Notes: generated by a model from the sequence alone, not told the origin. A DNA stretch of 64,000 bases from Neorhizobium sp. SHOUNA12A (GCF_023006505.1 NZ_JALBGV010000002.1:62001-126000); one strand, 5' to 3'. Positions 33,548 through 44,204 are shown, counted from the stretch's first letter. Translations and numbers: made by a program.

Positions 33548-35497
33548 CTACAGGGCCTGCCCATGATACGCCGAAAGCGCCGGCACATCATCTATAAGCC
33601 TCTGCGCCAGCGTCTGCTGGGTGGCGACGTCGCCGCGATAACGTGCCTCAAGAAATTCGCGATGGACCTTCCGTGCCGCCTCGGAAGTTTCACGAAGCAC
33701 GGTGCAGACGGGAACCTCTTCCGTCTTGCCTTTAACCGTGATGTGGTCGAGTTCGAAGACTGCGAAAATATCGTCCACTGCCTGTGCGGTCCTCTCACCC
33801 AGCAGCAGTGGCACGCCATAAGCCTTTGATGCGGATTCAAGTCGAGCTGCCAGATTGACGGCGTCTCCAAGCGCGGAATAGTCGAAACGGCTCGTCGAGC
33901 CCATGTTACCGACCACGCATTCGCCAGTATTGATGCCGATTCCGATCGCCAGCGGATAATAAGTCCGTCCTGCCGCCTCCGCTTCGGCCTCCAGATCGTC
34001 ATTCAGCGCCTGCATCGAGTCGAGCATATCAAGCGCGGCGGCTACCGCGTGGGCCGCATGCGCTGGATCGTGGAGCGGCGCATTCCAGAAGGCCATCAGG
34101 CAGTCGCCGATATATTTGTCGATCGTGCCGCCATGGGAAAGCACGATGTCGGACAGCGGCGTCAGCAACCGATTGATCAGCCTCGTCAATTGTTGGGGAT
34201 CGTCCTTGAGCTGTTCGGCGATGGTGGTAAAGCCCCGCACATCACAGAACAGGATCGAAAGCTCGCGCGTCTCGCCGCCGAGCTTCAGCTTGGATGGGTC
34301 GCGAGCGAGTTGATCGACCAGGGCAGGCGCCAGATATTGCGAGAAAGCTCGGATGATCTGCCGGCGGCTCTTCCGCTCCTGGGCGTAGTCGAGCGCTGCC
34401 TGTGCTGCGGTCGTGCCAGCAAACGCGAGCGACGCCGCTATGGGTGACAGGAAGACGCGGCCGAAACGCAGGGTGACGTAGCTGCCGATGAACAGCACGA
34501 CGATCACCACCGCGCCGCCCGCCACCGTGTGCCAGCCCGTACCCTTCCAGATGAGCACCGCCGCCGCCACGACCGCGACCAGAAGCAGCAATTGTCTCAT
34601 CGGGCGACTGGCTTCGGTGATTGATTTCTTGAGCCGCAGGTTGTCGAAAATGGTCGCCTGAACTTCGGCGCCGGCCAACAGCTTGCCGTCGTGAATCGTA
34701 TGGGAGGTCGGGAAGGCGTCGGCTCCGCCATTGTCGATCGACGGTGCATTCTGCAGGCTCAGCCCGACGATGGCGATCCGGTCCTTGAACAGCCCCGGCG
34801 GCAGGAAATTTTCAGGATCCAGAGCCTGATAATAGGACACCGTCGGATAGGCGCGGGGACCGCCGAACACCTGAATAAGGCTTCCAGGCTCCGGCTGATC
34901 CACCTCGATGCCCGCGGCCGTCGCGACCACGGCGGCAAAGCCGTCGACAAAGTCCGGCATGTCCCGCAGCACGCCGTCTCGATGCAGGCCGACCGAGGCG
35001 ATGCCTGTTGGCGCTTGCCTGTCGGAGAACATCTGCAGCGGCATGACCCGGATGAACTGGTCGGCCTGGTTAGAGGTTACGAGCGTCTCGTCGCCCGCCA
35101 GCACGACATCCGGCCCGAGCGTGGCGGCAAGCGCCTCGTCCTCGGCCGGCGCAGACGGTTCGGAAAAAATGATGTCGAGGCCGATCACTTTGGCGCCGGC
35201 GGCGCGCAGCCGGGAGACCAGCTTTGCATGCAGGCCGCGTGGCCACGGCCACTGCACGTTGACCTCCGCGAGCGACGGCTCGTCGATCGCCACGACGATC
35301 GGCCCTCCCTGCGCAATCGGCTCAGCCGGGACGGTCGAAAGATAGTCGAATGCCCGATAGTCGATCAGCGGCCATCCCGGCAGGCGCGTGAGGAGCGCTG
35401 CCGCAGCGAAGAAGAATGCCGCCAGAATGGCAACCTGCACGCTGCGCGACGAGAAGAAGCGCAGCGTTGAAAAGGAGAAACCGCGCCGGCCGGCCAT
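33548..35497 (-). CDS. CHASE2-domain class III adenylate cyclase, CyaK-like
   Basis: The 649-residue protein has an N-terminal membrane helix (about 20-40), a CHASE2 periplasmic sensor (about 45-315: GGPIVVAIDEPSLAEV, WPWPRGLHAKLV, GLDIIFSEPS, FKDRIAIVGLSLQNAP), three more helices (about 320-385) and a cytoplasmic class III cyclase domain (410-600). Catalytic metal-binding Asp419 (FCDVRGF) and Asp465 (KYIGDCL), adenine-type Lys461 and the later SALGDAVNLAAR motif with Asn and Arg are all intact. It should make cAMP. The start codon overlaps the stop of the receptor gene by one base (TAATG), so the two are translationally coupled. Gene order and domain pairing match the S. meliloti nsrA-cyaK pair, where cyaK senses a plant signal. 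Confidence 0.85.
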   Translation of the reverse strand: MAGRRGFSFSTLRFFSSRSVQVAILAAFFFAAAALLTRLPGWPLIDYRAFDYLSTVPAEPIAQGGPIVVAIDEPSLAEVNVQWPWPRGLHAKLVSRLRAAGAKVIGLDIIFSEPSAPAEDEALAATLGPDVVLAGDETLVTSNQADQFIRVMPLQMFSDRQAPTGIASVGLHRDGVLRDMPDFVDGFAAVVATAAGIEVDQPEPGSLIQVFGGPRAYPTVSYYQALDPENFLPPGLFKDRIAIVGLSLQNAPSIDNGGADAFPTSHTIHDGKLLAGAEVQATIFDNLRLKKSITEASRPMRQLLLLVAVVAAAVLIWKGTGWHTVAGGAVVIVVLFIGSYVTLRFGRVFLSPIAASLAFAGTTAAQAALDYAQERKSRRQIIRAFSQYLAPALVDQLARDPSKLKLGGETRELSILFCDVRGFTTIAEQLKDDPQQLTRLINRLLTPLSDIVLSHGGTIDKYIGDCLMAFWNAPLHDPAHAAHAVAAALDMLDSMQALNDDLEAEAEAAGRTYYPLAIGIGINTGECVVGNMGSTSRFDYSALGDAVNLAARLESASKAYGVPLLLGERTAQAVDDIFAVFELDHITVKGKTEEVPVCTVLRETSEAARKVHREFLEARYRGDVATQQTLAQRLIDDVPALSAYHGQAL

Positions 35498-38400
35498 TAG
35501 AACCGAACTTTGAGCGTGCCCCGGAAGGACCGGCCCCAACCGGGTGTGTTGCCGTTGAGCTGAATGTTCTCATCCAGAAGGTTATAGGCGGCGAGTTCTA
35601 GTTCAAACAGCTTGTCAAACGGCTCCCAGGTAAGGCTTGCATCGAGCGTCCAGAAATCATCAAGATTGAGGCCGGCCTCGTTGACGCGTTCCCCCACATA
35701 GTTTGCCGCGATTGTCGCCTTGACGTTCGCTTCGTTCACCCAGGTGAGCGCAACCTGACCAGCCCATTCGGGAATATAAGGTATTTGCCCGCCGGCAAGG
35801 GGCACGCTGCTTCGGTCGTCGGTCTCAGAATAGGCGATGGTTGAAGACAATCCAAAACCATGACCAAGCAGAAAGTTGGCGCTCAAGCTGGTGCGATTGA
35901 TTGTCCCTCTATCTATATCCGCTGTGGTAGCCAGCAGAGGTATGGAAATGCTCGCATCACGAACCTCTTGATGCTGGAATTCTGCTGCAGTGAAAACATT
36001 TGGCGTCCATTCTGCATCCCAACGGACCGCGTAGACATCGGAATACCCCGTCGGATTGATGCTGGCCTGGTTCTGTTGCAACCCCACAACTCCGATCGGC
36101 GACAGCGTCGGAGTTGTCGTATCCAAACTGTTGCGCATGAAGCCCCCGCGGAGCCATTGGCCTTCGCTGGGCGACCAAGCGGCACCTATACGTGGCCCCA
36201 ACCGGACTTCGCTCGTCGCGTCGTTATCGAGATATGTTCCAAATAGAGCATACTCCAACTTCAGGTCGGGACCAACCTCATGAAGAAGATCAACATAGAC
36301 GCGGCCGATAGTACTGCGGTTCGACGCTTCACCCTCCGCAAATCCTCCGAACAAAAGATCTTCATCTCGTTGGAACTGGCGCGCGTCCACCCATCCCCCC
36401 TCGATCCCATATCGCCAAGTGAAATCGCCAACCGCAACATTGTGGTTTGCTGCCGCAATGTAGCTGTTTTGCTCCAGTTCGCCTGTCGAACGTCGAATAG
36501 GCAGAGGGAAGCCGAAGACATCGGCCTCCTGATAGAATTCCGAATCCCGGCGGAAACCGCTGTACATGATCGCCAAATTCACCACATCCCGGTAGCCAAG
36601 CGTATGGCTCCAACCAATTCCGGCGTTCGTCCCCCTTGCGTTAAAATCCTGCCTGTCGATGGCCGGGAGACCGAAAAAGGGATCGATATCCGGGAACTCG
36701 ATATTCAAGTCGGCTTTTGAGTGGTTGAAATAAGCCACTATCCGATCGTATGGGGTCGGGCTGGCGGTGAGATAGCCGTTGCCGCCGATGACCTTATTCT
36801 CGGTGTCGAGGTCCGATGGGCCTAAGAAATCCCGGCTGTCCGGCACCCTCTGCCATTGCAAATTCCCATAGAAGCTGATCGGGAACGGCAGATTGCTGTA
36901 CCCCTGGACCTCACCCTCGCCAATATAATCAAGCTCTCCGCCCGCCATATTGATCCCCCCGCCGATCGAACCTTCGAAGAACGGTCGTCTCATGATGTTG
37001 GCGGAGCGCGAGCGGCCGGAAATGATATGCGGCTCGAGCATCAGGCCCTGCAGGAAGGACGAGAACGCCTGCCCGTTCGGTGTATTGTTGATGACGTTGT
37101 CGCCGTAGAAGTAGTTGTTGACGAAGGGATTGGCGCTGCCGTGGATGCTCTGGTCGATATAGGCGGTGCCGGCGAACGGATCGAAGGCGGCGTCGCTGTA
37201 ATATTCGCCCCAGGCATTCATGCCCTGCAGCCGGAATGCATCGTTCAGCGTCGACCCGGCCTGCTGGTTGGCGCCGAGCGAGGTGAAATCGCCGCCGCGG
37301 GCTTTGGAGCGCTTGAGATATTCCTGCGCGTTGCGGATGGCGCCTTCCGAATCGTAATTGTCGATCGCGATTGCCGTGCGCAGGGCGGATATTATCGGAT
37401 CGTTATCGTCGAGCCTTTCGGCATTTTCCGTCGCCTGCTCGGCCGGCACCCGGTCGCCCTTTTCGTAATTCGCGGCCGCAAGCAGCAATTGCGCTTGCGA
37501 ATAGGCCGGATTGGCCACGCTTGCCGCGAGCAGGTCGTCGACGGCCTTGTCCAGCTCTCCGGTCTGCAGATAGTAGCGACCGCGCGCCACGAGCGTGATG
37601 TCGAAGGCCGGATCGATGGCGAGCGCTGTGTCGATCTCGCGCTTGGCATCCTCGATCCGGCCGATATCCAGATAGAAGATCGCCAGGTTGGAATGGGCGA
37701 GCGGATCCTGCGGATCGAGTTCGATCGCCTTCTTGAAGGCTGCTTCGGCCTCGCGGTTGGCGTTTCGTGCGGCCTGGATGTTGCCGATCGCGTTCCAGGT
37801 CGTCGAGCCCCCGGGTGCGACCTTGATGGCCGCTTCGAGGTCGGCGAGCGCGCCCTGATAATCGCCCTTGAAACCCGCGCGGAAGTGCGAGCGGGCCTCG
37901 AGCGCCGTCGGCTCGGCGGGATCGATCGCAAGCGACCGGTTGAGCGCCTCTTCCGCCTGGGCGCGATCGTTCAGCAAAACCGCGAGCCAGCCGCGATAGG
38001 CAGGCAGTTCCGGATCCTCTGGATACTGGCGCTCAGCCTCCTTGAGGACCTTGATCGCCGCCCCCAGGTCCTGCAGGAAGCCGAGCGCGTAGGCGCGCAG
38101 AAATGCGCCGTCCGGTCCCCCCACCTGCGGCGGTAGTGCTTCGACCCGGTTGGGATCGGCAAGCGCCCGCGCATAATAGCCGCCGTAAAGTGCGATGCCC
38201 CGTCGTCTGGAATCCAGGCCGCGCTGCGCCTTCTCGAACAGCTTCGCGGCTTCCGCATAGCGGGTTTCGCTTGCGGCGAGGACCGCCTCGATCAATGTCA
38301 CTCGGGCCTTCTGCGAGGCGGAAAGCCGCTGGCCCTTGGCCTTGGCAAGCGTCTGCCGCGCCCGCTGGCGACCCTCGAGCGAAAGCTGGGCCTCGGCAAG

Positions 38401-39150
38401 CGAGACCCAATCCTCCGCGCTGCGCCGTTCGGCGGGGATCGCCGTGATGCGGTCGGCATTGCGGCGCATCTCGGCAACCGGCTGGGCTGACGGCGGCATC
38501 CGCTCGAATGCCTGGCGCGGCGGCAGGAAGAACAGCATCTGCTCGCGGTCGTCGGAATCGACGATGACGACCTTGTGCGGCGCCTGGCCGATCGAGGCGA
38601 CGGCTCCTTCGCCCTGGCGCACTTCGACGCTGCCCTGCGGATTGCTGAGCTGCACGATGCCCTCGAGGACGTTGAGCGAGGTTTGGTCGCCCTTGACCGT
38701 CATCGTCCAGTCGGTGCCACGGATCGCCGCGGCCGCCGCCGGCGTCTCGACCCGGACACCAGGCCCACCGCGTTCCGCGCGTGCCCAGATGGTACCGGAC
38801 TGAAGCTCCAATATGGTGTCGGCGCTGGTGCTGGCGGTGATCTGCTTGACAACAAGCGAGGAATTGCGGCCGAGCCGGACCTGCGTCCGATCGGAAAACA
38901 GGATCGCCAGCTGGCCGGTCGCATTGGTACGCAGCACGTCGCCGGTGACGAGGTCTTGCTTCAGGTCGACGAACTGCCAGCTGGACACGTCAATAAAGCG
39001 GACTTCCTCGCCTGCTTTCCGCGCAATGACTGCCCCGGCAGGCTGCCCCGATCGTTGCACAGGCTCTGCCGCTGCCGGCGACGCTAGTCCGCCAGCAAGT
39101 ATAGGCAGCGCGACCGCTGCAAGATAAAAACGATTGATCGCCCCCGACAT
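35497..39150 (-). CDS. FecR-TPR-beta-barrel outer-membrane receptor, NsrA-like
   Basis: This 1217-residue protein is a three-part fusion. A signal peptide (VALPILAGGLASPAAA, cut near 28) leads to a FecR domain (about 45-190: VDLKQDLVTGDVLRTNATGQ, VRLGRNSSLVV, GVRVETPAAAAAIRGTDW). Then follow about ten TPR units (about 240-620: NAIGNIQAARNANREAEAAF, HSNLAIFYLDIGRIEDAKRE). The rest (about 680-1217) is a predicted outer-membrane beta-barrel rich in aromatic/alternating strands, ending in TLKVRF with terminal Phe. There is no TonB plug domain. The FecR and TPR parts would lie in the periplasm and could contact the CHASE2 domain of the cyclase. In S. meliloti the gene immediately upstream of cyaK, nsrA, encodes a beta-barrel receptor for a plant signal. 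Homology is by architecture and context, not by search. Confidence 0.75.
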   Translation of the reverse strand: MSGAINRFYLAAVALPILAGGLASPAAAEPVQRSGQPAGAVIARKAGEEVRFIDVSSWQFVDLKQDLVTGDVLRTNATGQLAILFSDRTQVRLGRNSSLVVKQITASTSADTILELQSGTIWARAERGGPGVRVETPAAAAAIRGTDWTMTVKGDQTSLNVLEGIVQLSNPQGSVEVRQGEGAVASIGQAPHKVVIVDSDDREQMLFFLPPRQAFERMPPSAQPVAEMRRNADRITAIPAERRSAEDWVSLAEAQLSLEGRQRARQTLAKAKGQRLSASQKARVTLIEAVLAASETRYAEAAKLFEKAQRGLDSRRRGIALYGGYYARALADPNRVEALPPQVGGPDGAFLRAYALGFLQDLGAAIKVLKEAERQYPEDPELPAYRGWLAVLLNDRAQAEEALNRSLAIDPAEPTALEARSHFRAGFKGDYQGALADLEAAIKVAPGGSTTWNAIGNIQAARNANREAEAAFKKAIELDPQDPLAHSNLAIFYLDIGRIEDAKREIDTALAIDPAFDITLVARGRYYLQTGELDKAVDDLLAASVANPAYSQAQLLLAAANYEKGDRVPAEQATENAERLDDNDPIISALRTAIAIDNYDSEGAIRNAQEYLKRSKARGGDFTSLGANQQAGSTLNDAFRLQGMNAWGEYYSDAAFDPFAGTAYIDQSIHGSANPFVNNYFYGDNVINNTPNGQAFSSFLQGLMLEPHIISGRSRSANIMRRPFFEGSIGGGINMAGGELDYIGEGEVQGYSNLPFPISFYGNLQWQRVPDSRDFLGPSDLDTENKVIGGNGYLTASPTPYDRIVAYFNHSKADLNIEFPDIDPFFGLPAIDRQDFNARGTNAGIGWSHTLGYRDVVNLAIMYSGFRRDSEFYQEADVFGFPLPIRRSTGELEQNSYIAAANHNVAVGDFTWRYGIEGGWVDARQFQRDEDLLFGGFAEGEASNRSTIGRVYVDLLHEVGPDLKLEYALFGTYLDNDATSEVRLGPRIGAAWSPSEGQWLRGGFMRNSLDTTTPTLSPIGVVGLQQNQASINPTGYSDVYAVRWDAEWTPNVFTAAEFQHQEVRDASISIPLLATTADIDRGTINRTSLSANFLLGHGFGLSSTIAYSETDDRSSVPLAGGQIPYIPEWAGQVALTWVNEANVKATIAANYVGERVNEAGLNLDDFWTLDASLTWEPFDKLFELELAAYNLLDENIQLNGNTPGWGRSFRGTLKVRF

Positions 39151-39263
39151 GCTTCACCACTGCTTTTAAACCTGGCAAGTGTCAAGATAGCCTTTAGAAA
39201 CGGCATTGCTTTTCGGCCAGAGTGTATTAACAGGGAAACAGTTCGGAACTGAGGAAAAGCAAG

Positions 39264-39806
39264 TTGAGCGACTTCGACAGCGCGCCGATCGAGATGCTCG
39301 AAATGCCGATGGCGTCCGGTGAGATCACTGAAGAGTATTTCAATCACGTCCGTAAGATAAACGACGTGTTTTATGACCAGATCAAAATATCCGATCAGAA
39401 GGCTGCCTATATTTTTACCTTCATGCTGGCATTTTTGATCTCTTCGAGCGAGGGGCGCGGCGTCTTCACCTTGGCGCGGTATACCGGGGGCACGTGGCTT
39501 GCGGTGGTTGTTTCCGCATTGCTCGCCATCGCGTCAGTTTCCTCAATTCTTTCAGCCATCCTCGTTGTGTTGCCTCGGCGGGTGGCGAAATCCACCTCGC
39601 TTTTTTGGGGGACATGGCCGCAGCACCGAGCAATATTCGAGCACGCGGCGCAGCGCAGCGACGTCGGTTATCTTTTCAAGGAATACCTGGACAATGCCGA
39701 CGTGTTGTCCCTCATCGCCCGGCAGAAGTACCGATGTGTCTCCTATGCATTCCGCGGGATGCTCTTCACGGTAGTTTCATACGTCCTGCTTCTTCTGATC
39801 ACCTGA
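39264..39806 (+). CDS. PycTM-like (DUF5706) membrane protein, Pycsar effector family
   Basis: The 180-residue protein has a polar N-terminus with a helix containing the family motif DQKA (Asp44, Lys46), a hydrophobic segment at 48-60, a long membrane segment at 78-103 ending in LPRR, a LFWGTW block (113-118), a helical stretch YLFKEYLDNADVLSLIARQKYR and a C-terminal membrane helix (165-180). This is the pattern of PycTM/DUF5706 effectors, which in Pycsar defence sense cCMP or cUMP and damage the membrane. The start is TTG 39264 with GAGG nine bases upstream (no ATG until 39294). It is divergent from the NsrA-like gene, 113 bases apart. No PycC-type pyrimidine cyclase was seen; the nearby cyclase is adenylate-type. 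The function here is open. Confidence 0.7.
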   Translation: MSDFDSAPIEMLEMPMASGEITEEYFNHVRKINDVFYDQIKISDQKAAYIFTFMLAFLISSSEGRGVFTLARYTGGTWLAVVVSALLAIASVSSILSAILVVLPRRVAKSTSLFWGTWPQHRAIFEHAAQRSDVGYLFKEYLDNADVLSLIARQKYRCVSYAFRGMLFTVVSYVLLLLIT

Positions 39807-39912
39807 AGGACGATGTCCAAGCCTGCCCCGAGCGCAAGCCCGATGGTTCCGGCCCCCGATTGCGGCCGCCACGATGAGGCCAGGCTTTGTGCCGCGCGGC
39901 AGCTCGCGCTCT

Positions 39913-42098
<2,186 letters not shown>

Positions 42099-42216
42099 GG
42101 ACGCGCGCCCCACGAAATCGGCAATCATGAGGCTTTAGTTTTTCGTGGCGGGCCTGCTTAAATTTTTTTCGGATTCCCTCTTGAATCGAAAATCGCTCAA
42201 AACCAGATCATTTTCG

Positions 42217-42300
42217 TCGGCAGCCTAAAAGGGGCCGATCGAACCGGAGGCGCAGGTTTCCGACGCGTCTCCATTCCATGTTGCTTTACGGAGGATATGG
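42217..42300 (+). promoter_or_regulatory. ROSE-type RNA thermometer in the hsp20 leader
   Basis: Three hairpins can be drawn. TCGGC 42217-42221 pairs with GCCGA 42234-42238. GGAGGCGC 42246-42253 pairs with GCGTCTCC 42265-42272 (one G-T). The last stem, 42276-42300, closes with CCAT/ATGG and pairs TTGCT (42281-42285) with the ribosome site AGGA (in GGAGGA 42290-42295), including the unusual G-G pair and bulged C known from ROSE elements. This hides the ribosome site at low temperature and opens on heat. A second ATG at 42297 is inside the stem; the used start is 42303. Confidence 0.8.
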
Positions 42301-42302
42301 CT

Positions 42303-42773
42303 ATGAGAAACGAACTTGATTTCGCACCACTCTACCGGTCCAGCATCGGCTTCGACCGCATCTTCAATCTCCTGAACAATGCGCAGCGCCTGCAGGCTAT
42401 CGATACTTGGCCGCCCTACGACATCGTCAAAACCGGAGAAGACGACTATCGCATCCAGATGGCCGTCGCGGGTTTTGCCGAGGGCGACCTCGACATCACC
42501 CAGGAGCGCAACGTTCTCGTGGTAAAGGGGCAGAAAGCCGAGGAGAAGGACGGTGAATACTTGCACCGCGGCATTGCCGGACGGACATTCGAACGCCGCT
42601 TCGAGCTTGCCGACCATGTCAGGGTCGAGAACGCCTCGTTGACGAATGGCCTTCTCTCGATCGCGCTGAAGCGCGAAGTGCCCGAGGCCATGAAACCGCG
42701 CAGGATTGCGATAGGAGACAGTTCTTTTCAGCAGGCGCCTCTTCAGATCGAGGCCGAGCGTCAGGTGGCTTAG
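42303..42773 (+). CDS. Small heat shock protein, Hsp20/IbpA family
   Basis: The 156-residue protein has an N-terminal arm (LYRSSIGFDRIFNLLNNAQ) and a complete alpha-crystallin domain (about 36-130: YDIVKTGEDDYRIQMAVAGF, then LVVKGQKA, IAGRTFERRFELADHV, LTNGLLSIALKRE). It ends with a short tail after PRRIAIG. It is an ATP-independent holdase that binds unfolding proteins. ATG 42303 is preferred to 42297 because GGAGG then lies at the right distance. Regulation by the ROSE element just upstream fits rhizobial IbpA genes. Confidence 0.9.
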   Translation: MRNELDFAPLYRSSIGFDRIFNLLNNAQRLQAIDTWPPYDIVKTGEDDYRIQMAVAGFAEGDLDITQERNVLVVKGQKAEEKDGEYLHRGIAGRTFERRFELADHVRVENASLTNGLLSIALKREVPEAMKPRRIAIGDSSFQQAPLQIEAERQVA

Positions 42774-42786
42774 GGAGAACGTCTCG

Positions 42787-42927
42787 ATGAAGTTCCCGAC
42801 AAAGCCGTTCACGGTCCAGATCAAAAAACGTCGAGGCATCAAGACAAAGGACGCTCGAAAGGGCATGTTCTCGAAGCTGCTGGACAAGGTCCGTTCCGAA
42901 ACGGCGGCTCCGGCAGCACGATCCTGA
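42787..42927 (+). CDS. Small basic protein (46 residues) after hsp20
   Basis: An open frame of 46 residues begins at ATG 42787, 13 bases after the hsp20 stop, with AGGGAG upstream. The translation begins MKFPTKPFTVQIKKRRG and ends ETAAPAARS; it is very basic (about 12 Lys/Arg) with no membrane helix or known domain. Its position suggests cotranscription with hsp20 and heat induction. No function is known; a nucleic-acid-binding or ribosome-associated role would suit the charge but is a guess. Confidence 0.5.
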   Translation: MKFPTKPFTVQIKKRRGIKTKDARKGMFSKLLDKVRSETAAPAARS

Positions 42928-42944
42928 AGCGACTTTTTCGACGC

Positions 42945-42973
42945 AAAAAGGGGCCGGCATCTCAGGCCGGCCC
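42945..42973 (-). terminator. Rho-independent terminator of the sugar ABC ATPase gene
   Basis: GGGCCGGC 42951-42958 pairs with GCCGGCCC 42966-42973. Read on the minus strand the stem is followed by a T run (complement of 42945-42949). It lies about 55 bases after the stop of the ATPase gene on that strand. Confidence 0.7.
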
Positions 42974-43027
42974 TGCATCCGGATTCGACCATTCTCGAAC
43001 CCATCATGGATCAAGGATCATTCCGGC

Positions 43028-44104
43028 TCAGATGCTCAGGCGCTTACCGCTTCCAGCGTCGAAAAGATGCAGCGCAGACGTGTTGCCTCGGACATGCATG
43101 ACATCGCCCACACTCATTTCCTGGTCGCGAGGAAACTCCACGGCCAGCATCCTCGTGTGCCCGACTTCAATATAACCATAGGTCTGGCTGCCGAGCTTCT
43201 CGGCCACCATCAATTCGCCGCTGAACCAGGCCTGCTCGGCCGGACATTGCGTCAGGTCTTCCGGCCTTATCCCGAGGACGATGTCCTCGGCGCCATGACC
43301 TGACAATTCAAGCCCGTCCAGCTTCACGGTTCTTCCAAGCACTTGAGCCTCGCCTCCCGATCTGGAGAGCTTGGCCGGGATGGTGTTCATGGTCGGACTG
43401 CCGATGAAGCGGGCAACGAACAGGCTCGAAGGCTTGTGATAGAGGTCGAGCGGCTTGCCGACCTGCTCGACCACGCCTCCGTTCATCACCACGATGCGGT
43501 CCGCAAGCGTCATGGCCTCCACCTGGTCATGGGTCACGTAAACGGTGGTCGCCTTCATGCGGCGATGGAGTTTTGCAATTTCGAGGCGCATCTCCACGCG
43601 CAGGGCCGCGTCGAGGTTGGAGAGAGGCTCGTCGAAGAGAAACGCCGCAGGCTCGCGAACGATCGCGCGTCCCATCGCGACGCGCTGGCGTTGTCCGCCA
43701 GACAGTTGCGCAGGGCGCCGGTCGAGGTAGTCTTGGATCTTCAGGATGTCCGCCGCCTGGTTGACGCGGTTGTCGATATCAGGCTGATCGCCGCCGCGCA
43801 TCTTCAGGCCGAAAGACATGTTTTCCCGCACGCTCATATGGGGATAGAGCGCGTAGTCCTGAAACACCATGGCGATGTTACGCTCGGCCGGTGGTAGCAG
43901 GTTCACAGTCCGGCCTCCGATATCGAGTTCACCGCCGGAGATTTCCTCCAGTCCGGCAATCATGCGCAGCAGGGTCGATTTTCCGCAGCCGGAAGGGCCG
44001 ACGAGGACCAGGAATTCGCCGCTTTCTATCTCGATATCGATGTCGTGGATGACCCGCAGAGCACCATAGGATTTCTGGATTTTCTTCAATGCAATGCCGG
44101 CCAC
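43028..44104 (-). CDS. ABC sugar-transport ATPase, UgpC/MalK family
   Basis: The 358-residue ATPase has Walker A VGPSGCGKSTLL, signature LSGGQRQRVAMGRAIV, Walker B AAFLFDEPLSNLD, switch His in VYVTHDQVEAM, and a C-terminal OB-fold regulatory domain (LGIRPEDL). The start is GTG 44104, with GGAGGAGG 6 bases upstream; the ATG at 44143 lies too far from it. The gene is divergent from the gntR-led operon and supplies energy for the permease pair at 47156-48909, which has no ATPase of its own. UgpC-type ATPases can serve more than one transporter. Confidence 0.85.
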   Translation of the reverse strand: MAGIALKKIQKSYGALRVIHDIDIEIESGEFLVLVGPSGCGKSTLLRMIAGLEEISGGELDIGGRTVNLLPPAERNIAMVFQDYALYPHMSVRENMSFGLKMRGGDQPDIDNRVNQAADILKIQDYLDRRPAQLSGGQRQRVAMGRAIVREPAAFLFDEPLSNLDAALRVEMRLEIAKLHRRMKATTVYVTHDQVEAMTLADRIVVMNGGVVEQVGKPLDLYHKPSSLFVARFIGSPTMNTIPAKLSRSGGEAQVLGRTVKLDGLELSGHGAEDIVLGIRPEDLTQCPAEQAWFSGELMVAEKLGSQTYGYIEVGHTRMLAVEFPRDQEMSVGDVMHVRGNTSALHLFDAGSGKRLSI

Positions 44105-44133
44105 GTTTTTCCTCCTCCACACGACTTTGGCGC

Positions 44134-44171
44134 TTGACGCCAATTATCGATATCAATATCAATAATGATAA
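44134..44171 (+). promoter_or_regulatory. Promoter and inverted repeat upstream of gntR
   Basis: TTGACG at 44134-44139 and TATCAA at 44157-44162 are spaced by 17 bases and could be a sigma-70 promoter. The segment 44144-44171 holds TTATC and its complement GATAA 18 bases apart in an AT-rich island, a possible operator for the GntR protein encoded next (autocontrol, and control of the divergent ATPase). Confidence 0.4.
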
Positions 44172-44204
44172 GTTTAGAAATGCGCAACCGGCTGGATCGA
44201 CTAC

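Noticed and set aside
33548..35497. Pycsar-type pyrimidine cyclase
   Set aside because: The substrate-side residues (Lys461 and the SALGD segment) are of adenylate cyclase type, and CHASE2 is not a Pycsar cyclase feature.
36856..38136. 426-residue open frame on the plus strand
   Set aside because: It lies antisense to the TPR and barrel part of the NsrA-like gene and shows no domain of its own.
39151..39263. Clr/CRP-type site between the receptor and PycTM-like genes
   Set aside because: A TGT...ACA-like string near 39220 was considered, but the spacing does not fit TGTT-N8-AACA or TGTGA-N6-TCACA.
42110..42169. Terminator of pobA
   Set aside because: The 7-base stem has a loop of about 25 bases and the T run is 14 bases further on, so it is too weak to list as a feature.
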